Of a stretch of 64,000 nucleotides of DNA, positions 1 to 9,577 are shown piece after piece; the stretch's first letter is position 1; every line of letters starts with the position of its first letter. The stretch comes from Bermanella sp044597725. Lineage in GTDB: Bacteria > Pseudomonadota > Gammaproteobacteria > Pseudomonadales > Oceanobacteraceae. A program made the translations under genes and the position numbers. The notes below the pieces were generated by a model. The model did not search any database, was not told where the DNA came from, and saw only the letters and a program-made list of their open reading frames with translations. Location of the stretch: positions 1,178,001 through 1,242,000 of the forward strand of contig NZ_CP139003.1 of NCBI RefSeq assembly GCF_044597725.1, read 5' to 3'.

Positions 1-59
1 TTAAAAGTATTACTGATAACCATGGATTTAAAAAAAGGGCTGAATTTAATCCCACTGAG

Positions 60-87
60 AGCCCCAGCATGAGGGCTTTTTCCTTTA
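60..87 (+). terminator. Rho-independent terminator of a gene left of the window
   Basis: A short GC stem (AGCCC at 60-64, GGGCT at 73-77) with an 8-nt loop is followed by a T-rich stretch. It lies before the aceE promoter, so it most likely ends transcription of a gene outside the window. No gene is visible in positions 1-194. Confidence 0.5.
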
Positions 88-121
88 TTTGGGGTTTTAT
101 GACGAGGTGGCGCAGTTTGCC

Positions 122-150
122 TTGTTTGAGTCCGAGTGAGTCAATATTAT
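122..150 (+). promoter_or_regulatory. Candidate sigma-70 promoter of aceE-aceF
   Basis: TTGTTT at 122-127 and TATTAT at 145-150 are 17 bp apart and lie 66 bp before the aceE start. The -10 matches the consensus at 5 of 6 positions and the -35 is weak. I see no PdhR-type operator. Confidence 0.35.
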
Positions 151-215
151 TTGATTGTCTATACTCTTAGGTAGTCATTATCTATCTGCCACATTTGGTT
201 AAGGAAACACACTCT

Positions 216-2891
216 ATGGATTCCGTTGATCAGGACCAAGACCCAATTGAAACACAAGAATGGCTTGACGCCATGGATAGCGTTATTCGTGAAGAAGGCA
301 TTGAGCGTGCACGCTTTGTTCTCGAACGTTTATCCGAACGAGCAACACGAAATGGTTTACCTCTCCCTTACGCATTTGTTACACCCTATCGCAACACCAT
401 TCCAGTATCTGAAGAAGCTAAAATGCCAGGGGATTTATTTTTAGAGCGCCGCATTCGCTCACTTATTCGATGGAATGCTTTGGCAATGGTGGTCAGGGCA
501 AACCAAAGTGGTGATGAACTGGGTGGTCATATTTCCAGTTTTGCATCCAGCGCCACGCTTTATGATGTGGGTTTTAATTATTTCTTCCGCGCACCGAATA
601 AAGAAAGTCGTGAATGTCCAAATGGCGATTTAATTTATTATCAAGGTCATATTTCCCCAGGCATTTACGCACGTAGTTACTTAGAAGGACGTCTTGAAAC
701 CAGTCAATTGGAAAACTTCCGCCGTGAAGTAGATGGTAAAGGGTTGAGCTCTTACCCCCATCCACGCTTAATGCCAGACTATTGGCAATTCCCAACGGTA
801 TCTATGGGGCTGGGTCCCATGCAGGCGATTTATCAAGCGCACTTTATGCGTTATATGTCGGCCCGAGGTTTATCTCCACGGCTAGACCGAAAAGTGTGGG
901 CGTTTCTAGGCGATGGTGAGTGTGATGAACCAGAAACCTTGGGTGGTATTGGTTTAGCGGGTCGTGAGAAACTCGAGAATCTTATCTTTGTGGTTAACTG
1001 TAATCTGCAGCGTCTCGATGGTCCGGTGCGCGGCAACGGTAAAATCATTCAAGAACTAGAGGGCAGTTTCCGTGGCGCAGGCTGGAACGTCATTAAAGTT
1101 GTTTGGGGACGTCACTGGGATTCATTATTTGCTAAAGATCATAAAGGCATGTTGCAAAAACGCATGGATGAAGTAGTGGATGGTGAATTCCAAAACTACA
1201 AAGCCAAAGGCGGTGCCTATACCAAAGAACATTTCTTTGAAAAATATCCTGAGTTAAAAGAAATGGTGGGTGACATGAGCGATGAAGAGATTTATCGCCT
1301 AAACCGCGGCGGGCACGACCCGTATAAAGTCTATGCCGCCTATCATGCTGCCATGAATCATAAAGGACAACCCACGGTTATCTTGGCTCATACTATTAAA
1401 GGCTATGGTATGGGAGATGCGGCTGAAGGTAAAAATGACGCGCACGGTGTAAAAAAACTCGATATCGAAAGTTTGAAAGGCTTTCGAGATCGCTTTGATA
1501 TTCCCATAAATGACAAAGATTTGGAGAAAATCCCCTATTACCGGCCACCTGCCGATAGCCCAGAAATGCAATACATGCGCAAGCGCCGTGAAGCCCTTGG
1601 TGGTTCAATTCCTGTTCGAACAGAAAATAAAGAGCCATTGCCAGTGCCTAAACTGGACGCGTTTAAAGCTCAGTTAGATGGCAGTGGCGACCGTGCTATT
1701 TCAACCACCATGGCCTTTGTTCGTGTATTGACCGCATTGGTAAAAGATAAAGCAATGGGGGATCGGGTTGTTCCCATTGTACCCGATGAAGCAAGAACCT
1801 TCGGTATGGAAGGTTTGTTCCGTCAACTAGGTATTTATAGTTCCGAAGGGCAACTATACGAGCCAGTCGACTTTGGCCAAATGATGTATTACAAAGAAGA
1901 CAAAAAAGGCCGTATCTTAGAAGAAGGTATAAATGAGTCAGGTGCGTTCAGTGCTTGGTTAGCCGCTGCCACCGCTTACAGTACTTACGATAAAGCGATG
2001 GTGCCGTTTTATATCTTCTACTCAATGTTTGGTTTTCAGCGTGTGGGTGATTTATCTTGGGCAGCGGGTGATTGTCAGGCACAAGGTTTCTTGATTGGTG
2101 CCACAGCAGGCCGTACAACATTAAATGGCGAAGGTTTGCAGCACCAAGATGGCCACAGCCATATATTAGCCAATACCATTCCTAATTGTATAACGTACGA
2201 TCCAACCTTTGCTTATGAGCTGGCGGTTGTTATTCAAGATGGTTTACGTCGTATGTATAAAGAACATGAACGCGTGTTTTATTACATCACCGTCATGAAT
2301 GAAAACTATGAACATCCGGCCATGCCTAAGGGCGCTGAACAGGGCATTATCAAAGGTTTATATCGCTTTAAAGAAGCGGCTGATAGTGACTTAAAAGTTC
2401 AGCTTATGGGCAGCGGTACTATTCTCCGTGAAGCCATTGCCGCCGCAGATATTCTGCAAAAAGACTTTAACGTCCATGCAGATATTTGGAGTGCTACCAG
2501 TATCAACGAACTTACTCGCGAAGGTCGTCAATGTGAACGTCATAACATGCTGAACCCAGATGCTGTGGCTAAAACGCCTTATGTGAGCGAGTGCTTGCAA
2601 GATACTCAAGGTCCTGTGATATGCGCAACTGATTACATTAAACAGTACAGTGAGCAGTTAAGGCCTTATTTACCCAAAGATAAAACCTTTGTCACCTTGG
2701 GTACAGATGGCTTTGGGCGCAGTGATAGTCGTGAAAAACTTCGTGAATTTTTTGAAGTGGATCGTCACTTTATTGTCATCGCCGCTTTATACGGTTTGAT
2801 GAAAGAGGGCAAAGTGAAAGCAGAGGTCATTGCTAAAGCAATGAAGACCTTTGATATCTCCGCCGACAAACTCGATCCACTTTATCATTAA
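216..2891 (+). CDS. aceE: Pyruvate dehydrogenase E1 component (homodimeric type)
   Basis: Thiamine-diphosphate-dependent decarboxylase of the pyruvate dehydrogenase complex. It decarboxylates pyruvate and reductively acetylates the lipoyl groups of E2, feeding acetyl-CoA into the TCA cycle in the cytoplasm. About 891 residues, the usual length of the single-chain AceE type. The thiamine-diphosphate region with GDGECDEPE and the NCNLQRLDGPVRGN segment are plain. An in-frame TTG lies upstream at 195, but the ATG at 216 has AAGGAAA 8 nt before it and gives the usual MDSV-like amino end. aceF follows 9 bp downstream, so the two form an operon. The E3 gene (lpd) is not here and must lie elsewhere. 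Confidence 0.97.
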   Translation: MDSVDQDQDPIETQEWLDAMDSVIREEGIERARFVLERLSERATRNGLPLPYAFVTPYRNTIPVSEEAKMPGDLFLERRIRSLIRWNALAMVVRANQSGDELGGHISSFASSATLYDVGFNYFFRAPNKESRECPNGDLIYYQGHISPGIYARSYLEGRLETSQLENFRREVDGKGLSSYPHPRLMPDYWQFPTVSMGLGPMQAIYQAHFMRYMSARGLSPRLDRKVWAFLGDGECDEPETLGGIGLAGREKLENLIFVVNCNLQRLDGPVRGNGKIIQELEGSFRGAGWNVIKVVWGRHWDSLFAKDHKGMLQKRMDEVVDGEFQNYKAKGGAYTKEHFFEKYPELKEMVGDMSDEEIYRLNRGGHDPYKVYAAYHAAMNHKGQPTVILAHTIKGYGMGDAAEGKNDAHGVKKLDIESLKGFRDRFDIPINDKDLEKIPYYRPPADSPEMQYMRKRREALGGSIPVRTENKEPLPVPKLDAFKAQLDGSGDRAISTTMAFVRVLTALVKDKAMGDRVVPIVPDEARTFGMEGLFRQLGIYSSEGQLYEPVDFGQMMYYKEDKKGRILEEGINESGAFSAWLAAATAYSTYDKAMVPFYIFYSMFGFQRVGDLSWAAGDCQAQGFLIGATAGRTTLNGEGLQHQDGHSHILANTIPNCITYDPTFAYELAVVIQDGLRRMYKEHERVFYYITVMNENYEHPAMPKGAEQGIIKGLYRFKEAADSDLKVQLMGSGTILREAIAAADILQKDFNVHADIWSATSINELTREGRQCERHNMLNPDAVAKTPYVSECLQDTQGPVICATDYIKQYSEQLRPYLPKDKTFVTLGTDGFGRSDSREKLREFFEVDRHFIVIAALYGLMKEGKVKAEVIAKAMKTFDISADKLDPLYH

Positions 2892-2900
2892 GGAATAAAC

Positions 2901-4523
2901 ATGGCGCAAGTGAATGTAACCGTGCCGGATCTAGGCGGCATAGATGAAGTGGAAGTCATAGAGATTAGCGTATCAAATGGCGACTCAGTGGAAGCTGATG
3001 ACGCTTTAATTGTGCTAGAAAGTGACAAAGCCACAATGGAGGTGCCAGCGCCTAGCGCTGGTACTATTTCTAAAATTACCGTTTCAGTTGGCGATAAAGT
3101 AAGTTCAGGTTCGCAAGTTGCTGTCATGGAGGCTTCTGGAGAAGACGCGCCAGAAGAGCCTTCTGGTGAGTCAGCATCTGCAGCTGAGCCAACGTCTTCA
3201 GAGAGTTCTGAGCCATCTAATGATAAGACAGAGAGTAGTAAACAGTCTGGCTCTGCTGTGGTTGATGTTGAAGTCCCTGATTTAGGTGGTATAGACGAAG
3301 TTGAAGTCATCGAAATTGCTGCTGCGGTGGGGGATGAACTAGAGCAAGACGATAGCATTATCGTACTCGAAAGCGATAAAGCCACCATGGAGGTGCCCGC
3401 TCCGCGAGGTGGTACTTTGGAAAGCATTGAAGTAAAGGTGGGCGATAAGGTTTCACAAGGCAGCTTAGTTGCTAAGATGAAAGTCGCAGGTAGCGCGCAA
3501 GATGATGCCAGCCAAGACCAAAGTCAAAGCGCTAGTACGCAAAAGCCTGCTGAGAAGGATACAAAAGAAACCCAAGATTCCACTAAGAAAACACCTGCAC
3601 CCGCTCCAACACAAACCACCAGTGGCGAAGTACACGCTGGGCCAGCGGTACGCAAATTAGCACGTGAATTTGGCGTCGATTTAGCGGAGGTTGCTTCTTC
3701 CGGCCCTAAAGGCCGAATATTGAAAGAAGATGTGCAGGCATTTGTTAAGCAGCGAGTGAAGCAACCTGTTGCTGGTCAGTCTGGCCCCATGGGTGTTATT
3801 GGCAGTAACGAGGATTTTTCCAAGTTTGGCCCAGTGCGTGAAGAGCCGCTTAATAAAATTAAGCAGGCAACCGCGCGTAGCATGGTTAAAAGTTGGAGTG
3901 AAATTCCACAGGTTACGCAGTTTGATCAAGCGGATATTACTGAGCTGGAGGCTTACCGCAAAGGTGATATGCAGATCATGCTGCCTGAGGGGGTAAAGGT
4001 CTCACCATTAGCCTTTATTTTGCGCGCATGCGTTAAAGCATTGCAAGCCTGTCCAAGATTTAATAGTTCGCTCAAGGGGCAAGGTGAGTCTCTTGTATTG
4101 AAAGACTATTACAATATTGGCATCGCAGTCGATACACCAGAAGGCTTGCTTGTACCCAATATTAAACAGGCTGAAACAAAGGGGGTTGTTGAGCTAGCAG
4201 AGGCAAGTCGAGAGCTTGCACAAAAAGCACGAGACAAAAAATTACCTATGGATGCTATGAGTGGTAGCACCTTTACCATTTCTAGCCTTGGCGGTATCGG
4301 TGGTACTAGCTTCACCCCTATTGTGACCTCGCCTCAAGTAGCAATACTGGGTGTTAGTAAAGCTAAAATGGAACCTGTATGGAATGGTAAGGAGTTTGAG
4401 CCTAGACTCATGCTGCCATTAAGTTTGTCTTATGATCATCGAGTAATAGACGGTGCAGAGGCAGCTCGGTTTACTCGTTATTTATGTGAGTTATTAACTG
4501 ACGTGCGCCACCTTTTACTTTAA
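2901..4523 (+). CDS. aceF: Pyruvate dehydrogenase E2, dihydrolipoyl acetyltransferase, with two lipoyl domains
   Basis: Core of the pyruvate dehydrogenase complex; it transfers the acetyl group from lipoyl-lysine to CoA. Two lipoyl domains are visible (about residues 1-75 and 122-200), each with the ESDKATMEVP motif carrying the lipoylated lysine. They are joined by Ser/Glu/Ala- and Gln/Thr-rich linkers. A peripheral-subunit-binding domain follows (about 247-285, GPAVRKLAREFGVDL) and then the catalytic domain, ending with the active-site SYDHRVIDGA. With 540 residues and two lipoyl domains it is shorter than the three-domain E. coli enzyme and matches the Pseudomonas type. Translationally close to aceE. 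Confidence 0.96.
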   Translation: MAQVNVTVPDLGGIDEVEVIEISVSNGDSVEADDALIVLESDKATMEVPAPSAGTISKITVSVGDKVSSGSQVAVMEASGEDAPEEPSGESASAAEPTSSESSEPSNDKTESSKQSGSAVVDVEVPDLGGIDEVEVIEIAAAVGDELEQDDSIIVLESDKATMEVPAPRGGTLESIEVKVGDKVSQGSLVAKMKVAGSAQDDASQDQSQSASTQKPAEKDTKETQDSTKKTPAPAPTQTTSGEVHAGPAVRKLAREFGVDLAEVASSGPKGRILKEDVQAFVKQRVKQPVAGQSGPMGVIGSNEDFSKFGPVREEPLNKIKQATARSMVKSWSEIPQVTQFDQADITELEAYRKGDMQIMLPEGVKVSPLAFILRACVKALQACPRFNSSLKGQGESLVLKDYYNIGIAVDTPEGLLVPNIKQAETKGVVELAEASRELAQKARDKKLPMDAMSGSTFTISSLGGIGGTSFTPIVTSPQVAILGVSKAKMEPVWNGKEFEPRLMLPLSLSYDHRVIDGAEAARFTRYLCELLTDVRHLLL

Positions 4524-4590
4524 TTGGCTTTACGTAAAACTCATTTTTACGTCTACACTGAGTAGTAGGACGTGAAAATGAGGTAGTACC

Positions 4591-6612
4591 GTGCACGGAT
4601 TATTAGCCCCGGCCATCAACTTAATGAATAGACTGAGCTACGCGCAAAAATTTGGCGTAATCAGTCTTACTTTTTTCGTGCCCTTGTTGTTTCTAAGTTA
4701 CGCCATCATTAATGAAACGTACCAAGAGAAGAAACGAACGGATAGTGCACAGCAATCACTACAATTAATCAACGAGGTGCTTACGACAAAAGACTTGGCG
4801 TCGCAGTACCGTGATCTTGCATCAGCTGAAATCTTTTTCCCCCGCCCTGAACTGACTGAACAAGTTGAAAAACTGCAATCGGATCTAGCTGCCCAGTTTA
4901 AAAAAATGGTCAGCAATGAGAAATACACACAAATTATATCGGGTCTCGATCAGAAAACATCGGATTGGATGAAAGGCTTAGCGCGTTCAGGGGATAACAA
5001 ACAACCTACCATTCAAGATCAATATAAAGCTTATCATCAGGTGGTTAAGGATATCGTTTTCCTAGCGAGGCGCATCGCACAATCGTCGGGCATTGCACAG
5101 GACACCGACGAGCGAGTGCAAATATTGCTGAAGCTAATGCTGACAGATTATCCAGCGTACAAAGAAACGTTAGGGTTGGCTCATGCAGTGGGTGTTTATG
5201 CCATTATTGAACAGTACATAGGTACCATGACATACAATACCCTTAACGATACTTATGATGCTCTTGATATATCCTTTAATGCCATGCAGCAAAATCATGC
5301 ATCCCTGATTGAAAAAGACTTTTATAATCGTCAGTTCAGTGAGTCCTTTAAGCAAGTTGAAGAAAATGCCCAAGCAATAAAATTTAAACTGGATGAAGAG
5401 TTAATAGCTGCCGTTTCGGTTGAAACCACATGGCAGGATTACAGTGATTTTTTTAATGAAAAAATTACGGTTGTTGGCAGTGTACGAGGTATCGCGTTAA
5501 CCAATATAAATCGCATTCTTGATGGAAGAGTGGATAACCTTATTCAGAAACTACTAGTGGTTGCAATTTCCATTGGCGCAGTAATGTTAGTCATTATCTA
5601 TCTTTATGCCGCGTTCTTTTGGTCAGTTCGTTCTACCGTTGGTGAATTCCATGGTGCTGCTAAAAAGATCAGTCGCGGTGATATGCGAATTCGTGTATCC
5701 ATTCATAGTAATGATGAAATGGGGGATCTCACCACTGAATTTAACGCCATGGTGGAAAAAATTCATGAGCTTTTAAAAGCGGTTCATAAAACGGCAATGG
5801 AAGTTGGTGATGCCATGAAGCATGTGGGTAATAATGCCGAAAAAAGTAGCCATGCAGCTAACGAGCAGTTGCAGCAAACTGAACAAGTTGCCTCTGCGAT
5901 TACGGAAATGTCAGCCACGGCAGAAGAAGTGAATAGGCAAAGCTCTGAAGCCTCAGGTTCGGCTAATCGCGCTTCTGAGCAAGCAAACGATGCAAATATT
6001 GTTGTAGGTGAAACACTTAGTCAAATTAATAAATTGGCTGATGAAATGATGCGCAGTACAGAAGTGATTAATACACTGGCTGAAAACAGCGATAATATCG
6101 CCAATATGCTTTCGGTTATTAAGGGTATTGCTGAGCAAACTAATTTATTGGCCCTTAACGCTGCTATTGAAGCTGCACGAGCAGGTGAGCAAGGGCGAGG
6201 TTTTGCTGTGGTTGCCGATGAAGTACGAACCTTGGCAAGCCGGACTCAGGCCAGTGCTCAGGAAATTGAAAATGTTATGACCACAATTCGTGATGGTATC
6301 GGTAATGCTGTAGAGGTCATGGATAATAGTCAAAAAATGGCACAAGATACCGTTCAAGCTTCGGGCAAAGTGCGTGATGCACTTAATAGCATTGTGGAGA
6401 TGATTCAAGCTATATCTGCCGCTAATAACCAAATAGCGGTATCTGCCGATGAGCAAACCAAAGTAGCGCGGACCATTGATCAAAACGTAGTGACGATTAA
6501 TGACTTAGGGAAAGCAACGGTGGATGATGCAGCAGAAACGGTGGAAGCGATAAAAGAAGTTGTTGCCTTAACCGAATCTCTTTTAGAAAATCTACAGCGA
6601 TTTCAAGTCTAG
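4591..6612 (+). CDS. Methyl-accepting chemotaxis protein
   Basis: Transmembrane chemoreceptor of 673 residues. A first membrane segment lies near residues 20-42, a periplasmic, mostly helical sensor region of about 280 residues follows, and a second membrane segment lies near 322-345. Then come a HAMP domain and a cytoplasmic signalling domain with the invariant hairpin (EQTNLLALNAAIEAARAGEQ, RGFAVVADEVRTLA) that binds CheA/CheW. No C-terminal CheR-tethering pentapeptide is seen. The GTG start has GAGGT 6 nt upstream; an ATG at 4624 is the alternative. The ligand cannot be told from the sequence. It is probably transcribed alone, 68 bp after aceF. Confidence 0.93.
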   Translation: MHGLLAPAINLMNRLSYAQKFGVISLTFFVPLLFLSYAIINETYQEKKRTDSAQQSLQLINEVLTTKDLASQYRDLASAEIFFPRPELTEQVEKLQSDLAAQFKKMVSNEKYTQIISGLDQKTSDWMKGLARSGDNKQPTIQDQYKAYHQVVKDIVFLARRIAQSSGIAQDTDERVQILLKLMLTDYPAYKETLGLAHAVGVYAIIEQYIGTMTYNTLNDTYDALDISFNAMQQNHASLIEKDFYNRQFSESFKQVEENAQAIKFKLDEELIAAVSVETTWQDYSDFFNEKITVVGSVRGIALTNINRILDGRVDNLIQKLLVVAISIGAVMLVIIYLYAAFFWSVRSTVGEFHGAAKKISRGDMRIRVSIHSNDEMGDLTTEFNAMVEKIHELLKAVHKTAMEVGDAMKHVGNNAEKSSHAANEQLQQTEQVASAITEMSATAEEVNRQSSEASGSANRASEQANDANIVVGETLSQINKLADEMMRSTEVINTLAENSDNIANMLSVIKGIAEQTNLLALNAAIEAARAGEQGRGFAVVADEVRTLASRTQASAQEIENVMTTIRDGIGNAVEVMDNSQKMAQDTVQASGKVRDALNSIVEMIQAISAANNQIAVSADEQTKVARTIDQNVVTINDLGKATVDDAAETVEAIKEVVALTESLLENLQRFQV

Positions 6613-6637
6613 GCCATACTCATCAGAGTACGGCCTA
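6610..6637. other. Strong hairpin between the convergent MCP and yhbY genes
   Basis: A 12-bp stem with one mismatch and an ATCA loop starts at the stop codon of the chemoreceptor gene. There is no T-run on either strand, so it is a hairpin at a convergent gene junction rather than a classical terminator. It may protect 3' ends. Confidence 0.5.
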
Positions 6638-6663
6638 GGAAGGGCAAGTGGAGCTACCGCCCT

Positions 6664-6969
6664 CTATGCGCGCAAAATATTGGATTTTTTTAGGTTAGGC
6701 TCTTTTGCTGGACGGTAAAAAAGCCCGATGTTGCCTATGCTCTGGATCAAGGTAGATTTCGTTTTTTGTTCGGTTTCGGTTAACAGTTGTTTCTTTAATT
6801 CGCGGTCACCAACAGAGAATTTAACCTTAATAAGTTCGTGATCCTCAAGCGCTCGGTCAATTTCTAGTAGCACGCTGTCGGTTAAGCCATTGCCCGCCAC
6901 CGTGACGATAGGGTGTAAGTTGTGGCCAATGGTGCGTAAAGCTTTTTTTCGCTCTTGTGTAAGCTGCAT
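6664..6969 (-). CDS. yhbY: YhbY-type CRM-domain RNA-binding protein (50S assembly)
   Basis: Small ribosome-associated protein of 101 residues made of one CRM domain, a family linked to large-subunit (50S) assembly. The CRM signature is visible: LTQERKKALRTIGHNLHPIV at the amino end, then VAGNGLTDSVLLEIDRALEDHELIKVK. In many gammaproteobacteria this gene is divergent from rlmE-ftsH. Here the divergent partner is ftsH, because rlmE is decayed (see 7058-7375). Confidence 0.93.
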   Translation of the reverse strand: MQLTQERKKALRTIGHNLHPIVTVAGNGLTDSVLLEIDRALEDHELIKVKFSVGDRELKKQLLTETEQKTKSTLIQSIGNIGLFYRPAKEPNLKKSNILRA

Positions 6970-7057
6970 TTATATTCAATCTCAAAAAGGCAAGTATTTC
7001 GTGCGTTAATTTTGTATTATATCAGCCTGTAACCCTCTCTGTAATGATCAAATTTGT

Positions 7058-7375
7058 ATGTTGTAATCAAAAAAACAGTAAAGCTGGCTGAAAGAACATT
7101 TCCATGGCCAGTATGTTAAATAATTCAGAGTGGATGGTTATCGTAATTGGGTTGGCTATAAGTTTTTGGAATGACAGGGGCAGTATGCCCTGTGGGTGAG
7201 TAGACCTTGTAATTTCGGATATGGCCCCCAATATGTCAGGAATGAGTGCGGTTGATCGCCCATTGTCATGTATTTAGCGGAACTTGCATGAAACTTGGTG
7301 ACTCAAACCCTCAAGTCCTGTTCCTCACGGGCTCGATCTCGAGGGGTTTATCGTTTTGGTAAAGGCTTTAAACGG
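7058..7375 (+). pseudogene. rlmE: Decayed rlmE/ftsJ (23S rRNA Um2552 2'-O-methyltransferase) relic
   Basis: Reading all three plus-strand frames of the 585-bp gap recovers pieces of RlmE in the right order. SWLKEHFHGQYVK (7082-7120) matches the amino end. YRNWVGYKFLE (7139-7171, shifted frame) matches the family YRSRAAYKLLE. DLVISDMAPNMSGMSAVD (7203-7256) is the catalytic Asp motif. MYLAELA (7268-7288, another frame), a stop, NLVTQTLK and then SSRARSR-VY-GKGFKR (7322-7375) form the carboxyl end. At least four in-frame stops, two or more frameshifts and two internal deletions are present; the SAM-binding segment and the stretch with the catalytic Lys are gone. The position between yhbY and ftsH is the conserved site of rlmE. 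It cannot make a functional enzyme. Confidence 0.9.
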
Positions 7376-7554
7376 GTGATCCATAGATTGGGCTAAATGC
7401 CGAATTTGTGCGTATATAATGGAAATCGCGTTATAGACAATATATGCCCAAGGTATTTTATTGTTAAACTACTGATAATTCGACTAATCGGCGGTAAGTG
7501 TAGTAATCTTATCGACAATATCGCTAACGTATTTGGGGTTGGACCTAGAGTAAA

Positions 7555-9477
7555 ATGGCAAAGAACTTGATTTTATGGGTAATCATCGCAGCGGTGTTGC
7601 TCACAGTATTCCAAAAACTTGATAGCCCAGTTTCCAATCAGGAAATTGCCTACAGCCAATTCATTGAGCGTGTGCAAAGCGGTCAGGTCAGCAAGGTCAC
7701 CATTGCCGGTGCCTCAATCTCTGGTGAATACAATAGTGGTGAGCGTTTTGAGACCATTCGCCCAGGCCATGATCCTAAAATGATGGATGATTTACTTGAA
7801 CACAATGTTGAGGTTCAAGGTAAAAAGCCCGAACAGCAAAGCATTTGGACCCAGTTATTAGTCGCGTCTTTTCCGATCTTGGTTATTATCGCCGTATTCA
7901 TGTTTTTCATGCGACAAATGCAAGGCGGAGCTGGGGGTAAAAGTGGCCCTATGTCCTTTGGTAAGTCCAAGGCAAAACTCCTAGGTGAAGATCAAATTAA
8001 AACTACTTTTGCTGATGTAGCAGGGTGCGATGAAGCAAAAGAAGATGTACAAGAATTGGTCGAATTTTTACGTGACCCTGCAAAGTACCAGCGTTTAGGT
8101 GGTCAAATTCCACGTGGTGTGCTCATGGTGGGTCAGCCTGGTACTGGTAAAACGCTACTTGCTAAAGCCATTGCGGGTGAAGCTAAAGTGCCGTTTTTCT
8201 CAATTTCTGGCTCTGATTTCGTGGAAATGTTTGTCGGTGTGGGTGCGAGCCGCGTACGTGACATGTTTGACCAAGCTAAGAAGCAGGCTCCATGTATTAT
8301 TTTCATCGATGAAATCGATGCGGTAGGTCGTAGCCGTGGTGTTGGTATTGGCGGTGGTAATGACGAGCGTGAACAAACCCTTAACCAGTTGTTGGTAGAA
8401 ATGGACGGCTTCGAAGGTAATGACGGTATCATCGTGATTGCTGCCACAAACCGTCCAGATGTTCTTGACCCAGCCCTTATGCGTCCGGGTCGTTTTGACC
8501 GCCAAGTAGTGGTAGGTCTTCCCGATATTCGTGGTCGTGAGCAAATTTTAAAAGTACATATGCGTAAAGTGCCAGTTGGTGATGCTATTGATGCCAAGGT
8601 TATTGCCCGCGGTACACCAGGTTTTAGCGGTGCAGACTTGGCAAACCTTGTTAACGAAGCGGCGTTATTTGCTGCTCGTTCAAATCGCACAACCGTTAGC
8701 ATGGAAGAATTTGAAAAAGCAAAAGATAAAATCATGATGGGTGCTGAACGCAAATCCATGGTGATGAGCGATAAAGAGAAAGAAAATACAGCCTATCATG
8801 AGGCGGGGCATGCCATTGTTGGGCGTTTAGTGCCTGAGCATGATCCTGTATATAAGGTATCGATTATTCCCCGTGGTCGTGCCTTGGGTGTCACTATGTT
8901 CTTGCCTGAAGAAGATCGACATTCCATTAGCAAGCGAGGTATTGAAAGCAATATTTGCTCTTTATACGGTGGTCGAATTGCCGAAGAGATTACACTAGGG
9001 AAAGATGGTGTAACCACTGGGGCGTCTAACGATATCGAACGAGCTACTCAATATGCCCGTAACTACGTAACTAAGTGGGGCTTATCAGAAAAATTAGGTG
9101 CGCAGTTATATGCTGAGGAAGAGCAGAATTCTTACCTTGGTGGTGGCGGTGGCCAAGTGTCCCATTTATCGGATGATACTGCCCGTACCATTGATGCTGA
9201 AGTGAAAGGCTTGCTTGATCGCTGCTATAAAACAGCTTTTCAGTTGCTTGAAGATAACCGTGACAAGCTTGAGCTGATGAAGGATGCGTTAATGGAGTAC
9301 GAAACCATTGATAGTGATCAAATCAATGACATTATGAATGGTCAAAAGCCTCGTCCACCTAAGTCTTGGTCAGATGATGATGGTGATAAAGGCAGTGCTG
9401 CTGCCACGGCGTCTGAGCCCGAAGCAAAATTGGATGATGATACCGACCCAGAGGGCAAACCTGCTAGCGAACACTAG
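7555..9477 (+). CDS. ftsH: ATP-dependent zinc metalloprotease FtsH
   Basis: Membrane-anchored AAA+ protease that extracts and degrades membrane proteins and short-lived cytosolic regulators. 640 residues, normal length. Two membrane segments (about 4-20 and 100-118) flank a periplasmic domain. Walker A GQPGTGKT lies at residues 193-200, Walker B IIFIDEIDAVG follows, then the second-region-of-homology arginines, and the zinc site HEAGH at 415-419. The tail is acidic. A TATAAT at 7415-7420 may be part of its promoter, now lying just behind the rlmE relic. A terminator-like hairpin follows the gene, before folP. Confidence 0.98.
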   Translation: MAKNLILWVIIAAVLLTVFQKLDSPVSNQEIAYSQFIERVQSGQVSKVTIAGASISGEYNSGERFETIRPGHDPKMMDDLLEHNVEVQGKKPEQQSIWTQLLVASFPILVIIAVFMFFMRQMQGGAGGKSGPMSFGKSKAKLLGEDQIKTTFADVAGCDEAKEDVQELVEFLRDPAKYQRLGGQIPRGVLMVGQPGTGKTLLAKAIAGEAKVPFFSISGSDFVEMFVGVGASRVRDMFDQAKKQAPCIIFIDEIDAVGRSRGVGIGGGNDEREQTLNQLLVEMDGFEGNDGIIVIAATNRPDVLDPALMRPGRFDRQVVVGLPDIRGREQILKVHMRKVPVGDAIDAKVIARGTPGFSGADLANLVNEAALFAARSNRTTVSMEEFEKAKDKIMMGAERKSMVMSDKEKENTAYHEAGHAIVGRLVPEHDPVYKVSIIPRGRALGVTMFLPEEDRHSISKRGIESNICSLYGGRIAEEITLGKDGVTTGASNDIERATQYARNYVTKWGLSEKLGAQLYAEEEQNSYLGGGGGQVSHLSDDTARTIDAEVKGLLDRCYKTAFQLLEDNRDKLELMKDALMEYETIDSDQINDIMNGQKPRPPKSWSDDDGDKGSAAATASEPEAKLDDDTDPEGKPASEH

Positions 9478-9497
9478 TTTGCAACTGCTTGTTCTAT

Positions 9498-9533
9498 AGA
9501 AAGGCGACACCTTGTGTTGCCTTTCTGCTTTTA
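9498..9533 (+). terminator. Terminator after ftsH
   Basis: Stem AGAAAGGC-(G)-ACAC paired with the matching 3' arm GT-GCCTTTCT, small loop, followed by GCTTTTA. Fits a rho-independent terminator or attenuator between ftsH and folP. Confidence 0.6.
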
Positions 9534-9577
9534 CCTCCTACCAAAATACCTACTACTATTCGTGACCGTTAAACACT

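Noticed and set aside
2888..3427. 179-codon open frame on the minus strand, Ser/Thr-rich
   Set aside because: Mirror image of the two acidic lipoyl domains and linkers of aceF; composition is that of an antisense shadow and no start signal is seen.
4532..4552. ACGTAAAA/TTTTACGT inverted repeat between aceF and the chemoreceptor gene
   Set aside because: Could be a terminator, but the stem is AT-rich and there is no separate T-run; too weak to call.
8133..8759. 208-codon open frame on the minus strand
   Set aside because: Lies fully inside the conserved AAA+ part of ftsH; an antisense shadow without family resemblance.
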